The translations under genes and the position numbers were made by a program. From a virus, in IMG/VR virus record IMGVR_UViG_3300022200_000009, positions 1-41,276 of that record: a stretch of DNA of 41,276 bases; one strand, given 5' to 3'. Positions 7,301 through 13,023 of this stretch are shown here, in pieces (position 1 is the stretch's first letter; the number at the start of each line of letters is the position of its first letter). Below the pieces are notes generated by a model. The model did not search any database, was not told where the DNA came from, and was given only the letters and a program-made list of their open reading frames with translations.

Positions 7301-7476
7301 CAGCCACCCAACAACTAGCAGAAGCAATCAAGGATTACGAGCTAATCCACCAGCGCAAGCCAACGCGCCTGATTGTGACATGGGAGGTGCGCGCAGAGCT
7401 TGAGCGAGCGCAGGCGCTACCCGATATGGAAATAATCAACTGTTTGAATCCGTTTAGAACATTGAGGGTTGAGTGA
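7297..7476 (+). CDS. Hypothetical protein, GTG start (59 aa)
   Basis: The GTG at 7297 overlaps the previous TGA (GTGA), and the stop overlaps the next ATG, giving tight coupling on both sides. The product is TQQLAEAIKDYELI then RLIVTWEVRAELERA, a helix-strand-helix pattern with no recognised family. Confidence 0.55.
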   Translation: MTATQQLAEAIKDYELIHQRKPTRLIVTWEVRAELERAQALPDMEIINCLNPFRTLRVE

Positions 7477-7676
7477 TGAAGGCAATAACAAAAGAAGAGT
7501 TAGTAAAATGCCCTTTCTGCAATGAGCCGCCTGATGGTGATGAATACGTTTTTGCAGACTATTTCATACAGCCGCATGTCGCTGGTGATTTGGCGGAAGT
7601 AGAATGCGGAAACTGTTACGGTGAGTTTTCCATCAGGATTAGCAGCGACGATACAGCATCGGTATTTGGTGATTAA
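7476..7676 (+). CDS. Small zinc-ribbon protein, Lar-like (66 aa)
   Basis: CPFC at residues 12-15 and CGNC at about 45-48 form a four-Cys zinc ribbon, the pattern of restriction-alleviation (Lar-like) and related small phage proteins. Similarity is limited to the metal site, so anti-restriction activity is only a possibility. The ATG at 7476 overlaps the upstream TGA. Confidence 0.5.
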   Translation: MKAITKEELVKCPFCNEPPDGDEYVFADYFIQPHVAGDLAEVECGNCYGEFSIRISSDDTASVFGD

Positions 7677-7678
7677 TA

Positions 7679-7750
7679 ATGACCCTACCATGGTTTATCG
7701 CCATCGTAATAATTCTAATACTGGTTTTAGACTCAGGAGAGAAGAAATGA
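7679..7750 (+). CDS. Membrane micropeptide (23 aa)
   Basis: MTLPWFIAIVIILILVL followed by a charged DSGEKK tail: almost the whole peptide is one transmembrane helix. The start lies 2 bp after the previous stop and its own stop overlaps the next ATG (ATGA), which supports real translation. Only a weak ribosome-binding site is visible. Confidence 0.5.
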   Translation: MTLPWFIAIVIILILVLDSGEKK

Positions 7751-7908
7751 AAAAGCCAGAATACAAGCCGCGCCCTGTGTTGATACGCATCAGGGCAACG
7801 CAGAAAGAAGTTAACGCACGTCCAGTTTCAAATGGCTGGGCTTTGGCTAACGGCGACTTTGTGCATAACAGTGCTGCGAAGTTGGTGAAAGTGCTGGAAG
7901 AAGCATGA
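7747..7908 (+). CDS. Hypothetical basic protein (53 aa)
   Basis: A short Arg/Lys-rich product (KKPEYKPRPVLIRIRATQKE) with an Ala/Leu-rich C-terminus. AGGAG stands nine bases upstream of the ATG at 7747. It overlaps both neighbours by ATGA. No family recognised. Confidence 0.55.
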   Translation: MKKPEYKPRPVLIRIRATQKEVNARPVSNGWALANGDFVHNSAAKLVKVLEEA

Positions 7909-8024
7909 ACAACTGGCTAGGCCTATTCATATTCGTCGCATTCGCAATGCCGCTGATTGTAGCGGCCATGCACAACACACCTAAATGCAGGCGCGGCGTT
8001 GTGCCAACTGACAAGGAGTTTTGA
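7905..8024 (+). CDS. Membrane micropeptide (39 aa)
   Basis: The start overlaps the previous stop by ATGA. WLGLFIFVAFAMPLIVAAM forms one hydrophobic span near the N-terminus, followed by a basic Cys-containing tail (KCRRGVV). The ribosome-binding site of the next gene lies inside its last codons. Function unknown. Confidence 0.5.
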   Translation: MNNWLGLFIFVAFAMPLIVAAMHNTPKCRRGVVPTDKEF

Positions 8025-8025
8025 G

Positions 8026-8541
8026 ATGTTTGATAGTAACAATGAATTTGAAGGTGCTGTATATAAATCAGCGCAGCAACAAGCAAGGAACGGTAGACGC
8101 TTTAGCGAAGAAGATGAGCTACTTATCTGCGCTTTGGCGAAAGAGAAAATGATGGCTTACAAAATAGCTATTAAGTTTGATACGACCGCTGAGCGCATAG
8201 CTATTGTTTGCAGAGCTTATGGCGTTGAGCTGATAAGCCGCAAGAATCAGAAAAATAAAAAATCAAAGCAGATTTTAGCATTGCTGCAAAACGGCTATAC
8301 GTCGCATCAGATTATGGACCAAGTTGATTGCGACCAGAATTTGATTAATCAAGTTAGAAATCGCCATGGATTATCAAAGCCGAAAAGCAGCGCTACAATC
8401 CGCGTGATGAAGAGCTACGAACATGCAAAGCGACTTGTTCGAGACGGAATGACAGTTAAAGAAGCGTGTGCCGCGGTAAATATATCTGATAGCAGCTACG
8501 GCAAGTATAAGCGGTTGGAGAATAAAAAAGCCCTGGCGTAA
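8026..8541 (+). CDS. Putative regulator with three HTH-like segments (171 aa)
   Basis: Last gene of the rightward block. AAGGAG precedes the ATG at 8026. Three segments look like successive HTH units: FSEEDELLICALAKEKM with YKIAIKFDTTAERIAI, then ILALLQNGYTSHQIMDQVDC with NLINQVRNRHGL, then AKRLVRDGMTVKEACAAVNI with SSYGKYKRL. Repeated small HTHs of this kind occur in transposase-like and regulator proteins that read long sites. It is rich in Lys/Arg. As the last early-direction gene before the late region, it is a candidate activator of late or accessory promoters. That role is inference. Confidence 0.55.
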   Translation: MFDSNNEFEGAVYKSAQQQARNGRRFSEEDELLICALAKEKMMAYKIAIKFDTTAERIAIVCRAYGVELISRKNQKNKKSKQILALLQNGYTSHQIMDQVDCDQNLINQVRNRHGLSKPKSSATIRVMKSYEHAKRLVRDGMTVKEACAAVNISDSSYGKYKRLENKKALA

Positions 8542-8549
8542 ACTAGGGC
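8524..8549 (-). terminator. Leftward intrinsic terminator after the lysis genes
   Basis: On the minus strand GCCCTAG, loop TTTACG, CCAGGGC (one mismatch), then TTTTTTATT. It ends leftward transcription 38 bp after the Rz stop. It overlaps the stop codon of the convergent gene ending at 8541 and has no T tract on the plus strand. Confidence 0.65.
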
Positions 8550-8587
8550 AAAAGTGGAGGTGAGTTCATGCAAATGTTGAGGTTGCG

Positions 8588-9067
8588 TTATAATCTTAGC
8601 GCATTGTACGCAGCCTCGCAAGCTAATCCTTTTTGTCGGTTTCGGTCAGCAATTCCTGCCAGCTCTTCAGCTCTTTGGATAGTCCAGCCGAGCAACTCGG
8701 CTCGCACGACTGCGTTTGTCGCTCCTGAAGCGCGGAGTCTGGTAACTGTGGAATTTGCGCTTTGTAGCTTGCTGGTTGACAAGGCGAGCTGCTGGCGCAA
8801 CCTGTCAACAGTAACAGATAGCTCATCAGAATCAATTTTAAGCTGTTGTTCACGTAGTTTCGCATCTTTGCTTGCCTCTTCTAGTTTACCCTGCCACAGC
8901 CTTTCCTGATCGCGTATGGCTTCATTAGCGGCTAACACTTGCGCCGCGTCTTGCTCCATATGCTTTGACCATTTAGCTTGCCAATGGTTGTTAGTAATCC
9001 AGTGACCAAAATAAGCAGCAACAAGCAGCGCAACACCCGCAGCAATAATTTTATAAGTCTGATTCAC
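8588..9067 (-). CDS. Rz: Rz-like inner-membrane spanin (i-spanin)
   Basis: Spans the periplasm with Rz1 to disrupt the outer membrane at lysis. The 159-residue protein has an N-terminal transmembrane helix (IIAAGVALLVAAYFGHWI, about 7-24) and a long periplasmic coiled coil rich in Glu, Gln and Ala (about 35-120), the standard i-spanin architecture and length. It overlaps the endolysin end by 17 bp. A second gene, Rz1, is nested in another frame inside it, which is diagnostic for this pair. Confidence 0.85.
   Translation of the reverse strand: MNQTYKIIAAGVALLVAAYFGHWITNNHWQAKWSKHMEQDAAQVLAANEAIRDQERLWQGKLEEASKDAKLREQQLKIDSDELSVTVDRLRQQLALSTSKLQSANSTVTRLRASGATNAVVRAELLGWTIQRAEELAGIADRNRQKGLACEAAYNALRL
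8623..8865 (-). CDS. Rz1: Rz1-like outer-membrane spanin lipoprotein, nested in Rz
   Basis: Wholly inside Rz in a different frame. The 80-residue product has a basic, then hydrophobic N-terminus ending in the lipobox LLTGC, so signal peptidase II would leave a lipidated Cys 23 (LILMSYLLLLTGCASSS). The mature part is short and polar with Pro, Ser and Gln, as in o-spanins. The start at 8865 has GAGG nine bases upstream; an internal Met at 8826 would leave too short a signal sequence. Confidence 0.85.
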   Translation of the reverse strand: MRNYVNNSLKLILMSYLLLLTGCASSSPCQPASYKAQIPQLPDSALQERQTQSCEPSCSAGLSKELKSWQELLTETDKKD

Positions 9068-9515
9068 AAATCACCCGCTCTGCTGCACGACGCTTAACTA
9101 GACCGATGTAAACCTTTCCTTTTGCCGTAGTCCATCGACTAAGCTCGCTGCAAGCTGCTATTCCTTCGCCAGCGTTTACGCGCCTGAGCATTGTTGACTT
9201 ACAAAACGCACCAACGCCGACATTGTACGCAAAACTGACAAACGCTGCTTTCTGTCCTGCTGTGACTGGCACTTTGATGCACTTCATAACGCCTTCCGCG
9301 TGAATCGCCAGGTCTTGCTCTAACAAAATCTGGCACTCTGCGCGGGTGTAAGGCTTGCCAAGTTGGGCAGTTGCCGTATGACCAGCACAAGCCGTTACAA
9401 TGCCAACTGGGTCTTTGTAGCCGCGTAAAATCATACCTTCCATGTCTGGCACGAAATAACTAAGCGTACTAGCTGCGCTGATGCCAACAATGCCGATTAA
9501 CCTCGCTTTGCTCAT
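9051..9515 (-). CDS. Endolysin, T4-type lysozyme (GH24) with signal-anchor N-terminus
   Basis: Cleaves peptidoglycan glycan strands at lysis. The 154-residue protein shows the E-8-D-5-T catalytic triad as Glu 26, Asp 35 and Thr 41 (DMEGMILRGYKDPVG...TACAGHT). The N-terminus (ARLIGIVGISAASTLSYF, 4-21) is weakly hydrophobic and rich in Gly, Ala and Ser without a cleavage site: a signal-anchor-release (SAR) domain as in phage 21 lysozyme. A SAR endolysin is exported by Sec and activated on membrane depolarisation, so it needs only a pinholin. No holin gene is adjacent; a candidate lies at 24945-25238. Confidence 0.9.
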   Translation of the reverse strand: MSKARLIGIVGISAASTLSYFVPDMEGMILRGYKDPVGIVTACAGHTATAQLGKPYTRAECQILLEQDLAIHAEGVMKCIKVPVTAGQKAAFVSFAYNVGVGAFCKSTMLRRVNAGEGIAACSELSRWTTAKGKVYIGLVKRRAAERVICESDL

Positions 9516-9534
9516 ATCACCCCCAAATAAATCC

Positions 9535-9563
9535 AGTATAGCCCACTGGTCGGAGTTGTTGAA
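9535..9563 (-). promoter_or_regulatory. Leftward promoter of the lysis genes
   Basis: TGGGCTATACTG with -10 TATACT at 9540-9535, 20 bp upstream of the endolysin start. The -35 (TTCAAC, 17-bp spacer) is weak and overlaps the GGTCGG element of the divergent island promoter. The same CAGTATAG(C)(C/G)CA core recurs at 32412 and 34856. Confidence 0.55.
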
Positions 9564-9583
9564 GCTGTGATGTGTGATATGTT
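9545..9583 (+). promoter_or_regulatory. Phage promoter with GGTCGG element, copy 2
   Basis: ACTGGTCGGAGTTGT (9545-9559), 18 bp, then an extended -10 TGATATGTT (-10 hexamer 9578-9583). It lies 31 bp upstream of the lone rightward gene at 9614 and back-to-back with the lysis promoter. Confidence 0.65.
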
Positions 9584-9613
9584 TGGATGGAGTTTAATTA
9601 GAGAGGTGAGAAA

Positions 9614-10363
9614 ATGAAAACATTAGATGATGCGGTTATTGAGTTGAATGGAAAATACCCAAGCCCAGTACCAAAGAATATATCAAATCAGCATTGCAGG
9701 CTTTATGTCAACTCCATTGGAACATATATTCCTGCGGATGATGTTTGCGCTCATGATTACGTTTGCACTCGCGATGAGTTTGAACAACGCGCCAAAGAGC
9801 TAGGATTTGTCAATGGCTATCGTTGTGGCGTTGAGTATAAGGCTGATGGCAAGCGCCCTGATTTGCCGGATGATGTTGGAGTGAACGCTATGGGAAAAAC
9901 GTATTACTCTTTCGCAAACAATCCTGTTGGTGGTGTTTTTTGGGATAAAGTAGAAAAATTTATTATTTGCGACCAACGCTATAAGCCAGCCGATACGAGC
10001 TATTTGGAAAAGCCAGCGCTTGAGCCTGTACCTGAAGAGGGATGTTGGTACACGTACGAAATGAATGTTGCCAATCAGCCAGCCCCAGTTGGCACTAAAG
10101 TATTGGTTGATTGTCATCATCAAGGCATGAAAGAAGGTATTGTGATTGGTGCGTTCCAGCGCTGGAACTGGATTGACGTTCAAGGTTTTGCAATAGAAAC
10201 TTTCGATATGATTCTGGTAAAACCGCTAGACCACGACCGCAAAGCCAAAGCCGAGCGCAAGCGGGTTGTTGATGCTGCGATGAAGTACGCCGATGAATTC
10301 ATAGAGCCGCGCCAGATGATTGAGGCACTATACGACAAAGGCTCTCTAAAACTACCAGAGTAA
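9614..10363 (+). CDS. Hypothetical protein in a solitary reversed island (249 aa)
   Basis: No family recognised. The product looks modular: residues 30-80 contain VNSIGTYIPADDVCAHDYVCTRDEFEQRAKELGF, with the C-terminal LDDAVIELNGKYP-type opening seen in small phage modules, and residues 135-200 include GCWYTYEMNVAN..PVGTKVLVDCHHQG, a segment reminiscent of small beta-barrel domains. The C-terminal 45 residues form a charged helix. GAGGTGAG precedes the ATG. The gene reads against the whole late operon, has its own promoter copy and is closed off by a hairpin, the layout of a moron. Confidence 0.65.
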   Translation: MKTLDDAVIELNGKYPSPVPKNISNQHCRLYVNSIGTYIPADDVCAHDYVCTRDEFEQRAKELGFVNGYRCGVEYKADGKRPDLPDDVGVNAMGKTYYSFANNPVGGVFWDKVEKFIICDQRYKPADTSYLEKPALEPVPEEGCWYTYEMNVANQPAPVGTKVLVDCHHQGMKEGIVIGAFQRWNWIDVQGFAIETFDMILVKPLDHDRKAKAERKRVVDAAMKYADEFIEPRQMIEALYDKGSLKLPE

Positions 10364-10384
10364 AACAAAGGGCGCTTAGCGCCC
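10362..10384 (-). terminator. Leftward terminator after the fibre operon
   Basis: GGGCGC, loop TTA, GCGCCC at 10370-10384; on the minus strand it is followed by TTTGTTTTA. It touches the stop codon of the gene ending at 10384 and keeps late transcripts from running into the reversed island. The plus-strand side has no T tract. Confidence 0.7.
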
Positions 10385-10863
10385 TAATACTCGCTCATAG
10401 GTCTAATGATATTGTACCAACTCGACACAGTCACAACGCCAGCGGTAAATGTTCCAGTGTGGGCATTAATCATACTGGCGCAATTTACCGCATGCTTGCA
10501 GTCAACTCTGATTTTAAATAACTGAAACAACCATAGGCTGGTAACGGTTTCAGCAAAGTCATAATCTAGCTTCTTCGCAACCATCTCTTCAGCGCCAGCG
10601 TAAACAGATTCAACTGTTTTACCTGGAGTTAAGTAAATGAACCCCAATCTCCATGCTGAATACCGCTTCTTAAAATCATCAATATGCGTCTTGATAACAC
10701 CCTTGCGCCTACCAAGCCGACCTTTGTAACGTGTACCGACTGCCTCGTACACAATATCACCATTCACAATAGCAACATGACCATAAGGGCAAATATCAAA
10801 AAAGCGGATGAGCAAACCCACCGCTTTATTTGACCGGCCGAATATCAGCGTTAGTTTTTCCAT
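10384..10863 (-). CDS. Putative permuted NlpC/P60-type cysteine amidase/peptidase
   Basis: Last gene of the fibre operon. The 159-residue protein has YGHVAIVNGDIVYEAVGT (27-44), the His-containing strand and Glu typical of permuted papain-fold (YiiX/NlpC-P60-like) enzymes, then a GV segment (GVIKTHIDDFKKR) and a later VDCKHAVN helix where Cys 122 would be the nucleophile. These enzymes hydrolyse peptide or amide bonds in cell walls or lipids. In this position it may act on the cell surface as part of the virion, or after synthesis in the host. The fold call rests on motif order only; Cys 128 is an alternative nucleophile. Confidence 0.55.
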   Translation of the reverse strand: MEKLTLIFGRSNKAVGLLIRFFDICPYGHVAIVNGDIVYEAVGTRYKGRLGRRKGVIKTHIDDFKKRYSAWRLGFIYLTPGKTVESVYAGAEEMVAKKLDYDFAETVTSLWLFQLFKIRVDCKHAVNCASMINAHTGTFTAGVVTVSSWYNIIRPMSEY

Positions 10864-11265
10864 TTACGCCACCGTAAACTTACCTGTCGCCGGATTGAAC
10901 GTAACAGCGTATTTAACCAGCCACATAAGCTGCTCAAGAGCTTCGACCGGAAAGGGCGGCACGTCGGCATCTACCAAGCCAACATGCTTTTTAAGCTTGT
11001 CAGTAGTGCCGTCCAAGAAAGACTGCAAAAACGCCTTATCTTGCTCGATGGTGCCGGTCATTTTGTTTTCTGGGTCAATCAACTGCGCGATTGGCAGCCA
11101 TGTTGTTGAATCACCATCGCTATACTGACCGCCACCCTTAGCGCGCTCAATAACAACATTTAAAAAGTGTCCGGACTCAGGAGCAAACCATACTCCGACA
11201 TAACCTTGAAATCCGTTATACACGAAAGGAGTATCAACGCCTTGCTGTGGTAATGTACCTAACAT
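10864..11265 (-). CDS. Hypothetical protein of the fibre operon (133 aa)
   Basis: No family recognised. It has an aromatic, Gly-rich N-terminal half (VYNGFQGYVGVWFAPESGHF) and an amphipathic C-terminal half (KAFLQSFLDGTTDKLKKHVG). It sits between the fibre-associated genes and the peptidase candidate, 1 bp from the latter, so a virion or fibre-assembly role is plausible. Confidence 0.6.
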   Translation of the reverse strand: MLGTLPQQGVDTPFVYNGFQGYVGVWFAPESGHFLNVVIERAKGGGQYSDGDSTTWLPIAQLIDPENKMTGTIEQDKAFLQSFLDGTTDKLKKHVGLVDADVPPFPVEALEQLMWLVKYAVTFNPATGKFTVA

Positions 11266-11268
11266 AAT

Positions 11269-11685
11269 TTAACCCTCGTATCGTTCGTCATCAGTTACAG
11301 GCGGGCTAAGTATTTCAAGCGCGCGCCCTTCATCAATTAATCCCATCTGCTCAAGCGCGTTAACGCCAGCAATTGTATCTTCGCGCGCAAGGTCTATGTA
11401 TTGCGCTGCGTTAACCTTTGCAACAAAGCGCCTTATTGAGGCTGCCTCAGCAGTAACGCCGATTGATGACAAATCAATTACAATAGCTTCTGCATCAGTG
11501 AATCTGTCCAGAAATCCTAGCCGAGTAATCCGCATATCATCAACAGGCTCACCGCCATAACTATACTCAACAACGCCAAATGTTCCATCATCAAAATAAG
11601 TTGTTTCTCTGACCATCTGCCCTCCAAAGCTGGGCTTCTGAGTCAGCCATTTTCCGTCAATTAATACATCAGTTACAGTGTGCAT
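11269..11685 (-). CDS. Hypothetical protein of the fibre operon (138 aa)
   Basis: The start overlaps the previous stop (TAATG). The product begins with a strand-rich region (DGKWLTQKPSFGGQMVRETTYFDDG) and continues with an Ala-rich helical half (EAASIRRFVAKVNAAQYI). No family recognised. Gene order suggests a fibre chaperone or minor tail protein. Confidence 0.6.
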   Translation of the reverse strand: MHTVTDVLIDGKWLTQKPSFGGQMVRETTYFDDGTFGVVEYSYGGEPVDDMRITRLGFLDRFTDAEAIVIDLSSIGVTAEAASIRRFVAKVNAAQYIDLAREDTIAGVNALEQMGLIDEGRALEILSPPVTDDERYEG

Positions 11686-12092
11686 TATTCACCGTATGCG
11701 TATGAATATGCTATTGCAGCGGCAGTTGAGCCAGTGGTCTTTTGAATGACAATGCTTGATATGCCATCAATATATGGTATATCACCAGCTCCCTGACCAG
11801 TTGAGTTAACCCACGGGGCGCCTACTGAAAAATTACCAGCAGAGCCATTAGTTCCCACTGATAATGTGAGGTTTGTTATTACAGCATTGCCGTCAGCAGT
11901 AATGCTAATGTTTGCCTCTGTTCCTGTAGGCGTAACTATTAATCCGGTAAGTCTAACCTTTTTCCCTGCCGGAGGTGTCAATGTAAGTAGCGTGCCTGAT
12001 GAGGCGCTTGCAATCTGGAGCCTTCCGCTAAAAAATGATGGCTTAAATGAACCGCCACCACCGTAAACCAATTTCAAATCTGCCGTAGCCAT
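11685..12092 (-). CDS. Putative tail-associated beta-rich protein (135 aa)
   Basis: Rich in Gly, Thr, Ser and Ile with alternating beta strands (LLTLTPPAGKKVRLTGLIVT, ISITADGNAVITNLTLSVG), as in fibre or decoration proteins. It begins on the stop of the tail fibre (TAATG) and ends on the start of the next gene in the same way. A C-terminal fibre domain made as a separate subunit is one possibility. Confidence 0.6.
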   Translation of the reverse strand: MATADLKLVYGGGGSFKPSFFSGRLQIASASSGTLLTLTPPAGKKVRLTGLIVTPTGTEANISITADGNAVITNLTLSVGTNGSAGNFSVGAPWVNSTGQGAGDIPYIDGISSIVIQKTTGSTAAAIAYSYAYGE

Positions 12093-12961
12093 TAATTAAG
12101 CTCCCATTCTGTGCCGTCACTCGTCAGCGTTAAACCTGAACCGACCGTGTATAAAAAGTTATCGTACTGAATCCCAAGTATGTTTATCTTTTCACCGACT
12201 TGACAATCAATCTGAGGGTTAATTGACGGGTCCTTGATTAAATAAATAGGCTCACCGACAGTAGCAGTCGCTACTGATGGAAGTGCGAATGGTCCTGCAT
12301 TTGTTAGTCTGTAAAAGTTAGATTTAGCTAAGTTTGCTGGTCCAGCCAAATCAGATGGAACAGTCAACAAATTAAGCTCATCAATGCCATCAACTGCTGG
12401 ACTCCAGAATGCAGATCCAAGCGCAGGAGTAGAACCAGCAGTTAATGCTTTAGCTCTCCACAACTGACCAATTGAGTCTTGCACGACAGCCCCAACCTGA
12501 TAAGTTTCATTTGCGTTGTATACGCGAAGAAGCCTAGTTTCAGTCCAGTAAACAGGAGATGATATCGGGTCGTTATTCAGGTTTGGCTCAACAATAGATA
12601 CGTAATATCTGTCATTGCTTCCAGTTACTATATCGCCAATGTTATAACTAATACCAGAAACCCAATCTTGGTAAGCTAGACGGTCTGAGCTGTCTCCACC
12701 AACAGGGTCTTTATCCCAAATAACATTGTCCGTTGAGTCTTTTAAAATTACTCGATAGACACCGTTTAGCCAGATGTCAACCGCTGGGCTACCACTGGTA
12801 GCCAGAACGACAGGGTTTGTATTGGCTATAGTTAAGGCTGAATCGCTGTAAGTGTCTTTTAAAATAAGCGTTGACGGCTCATAGAAAAATAGCTTTCCGC
12901 CAGTAAGCGGCAACCCTAAATCTGTGAAGTATTGAACTTGCGGGTTTATGTACCTTGGCAT
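12092..12961 (-). CDS. Tail fibre with P22-like head-binding domain and two carbohydrate-binding-like modules
   Basis: A receptor-binding or adaptor fibre of 289 residues. The first 90 residues (YFTDLGLPLTGGKLFFYEP, then DTYSDSALTIANTNPVVL and GVYRVILKD) match the N-terminal virion-binding domain found in many podoviral tailspikes. Two tandem segments follow, WVSGISYNIGDIV...PVYW (about 98-140) and YNANETYQVGAVVQ...SAFW (about 146-188); both have the Y-x-x-G-x-x-V core and closing Trp of CBM5/12-type chitin-binding modules. The C-terminus is a short beta-rich domain with no depolymerase repeat, so it may bind sugar without cutting it. Confidence 0.75.
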   Translation of the reverse strand: MPRYINPQVQYFTDLGLPLTGGKLFFYEPSTLILKDTYSDSALTIANTNPVVLATSGSPAVDIWLNGVYRVILKDSTDNVIWDKDPVGGDSSDRLAYQDWVSGISYNIGDIVTGSNDRYYVSIVEPNLNNDPISSPVYWTETRLLRVYNANETYQVGAVVQDSIGQLWRAKALTAGSTPALGSAFWSPAVDGIDELNLLTVPSDLAGPANLAKSNFYRLTNAGPFALPSVATATVGEPIYLIKDPSINPQIDCQVGEKINILGIQYDNFLYTVGSGLTLTSDGTEWELN

Positions 12962-13023
12962 TATTTGTTTTCCTTAAAGACGCCCAGCAAGGCCAGGAAT
13001 AATACAAAAATTGCAATTGTCAT
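12961..13023 (-). CDS. Hydrophobic micropeptide between ejection protein and fibre (20 aa)
   Basis: MTIAIFVLFLALLGVFKENK is one short membrane span with a charged tail. The start overlaps the stop of the ejection-protein gene (ATGA) and the stop overlaps the start of the fibre gene (TAATG), leaving no free base on either side. That double coupling argues for translation. Role unknown. Confidence 0.55.
   Translation of the reverse strand: MTIAIFVLFLALLGVFKENK

Noticed and set aside
8568-8909. Plus-strand frame of 113 codons with a fine GGAGGTGAG site, antisense to Rz
   Set aside because: It lies almost wholly over the Rz/Rz1 pair, whose sequence is clearly real, and its Ser/Ala/Leu composition is that of an antisense shadow. 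The ribosome-binding-like run could be chance.
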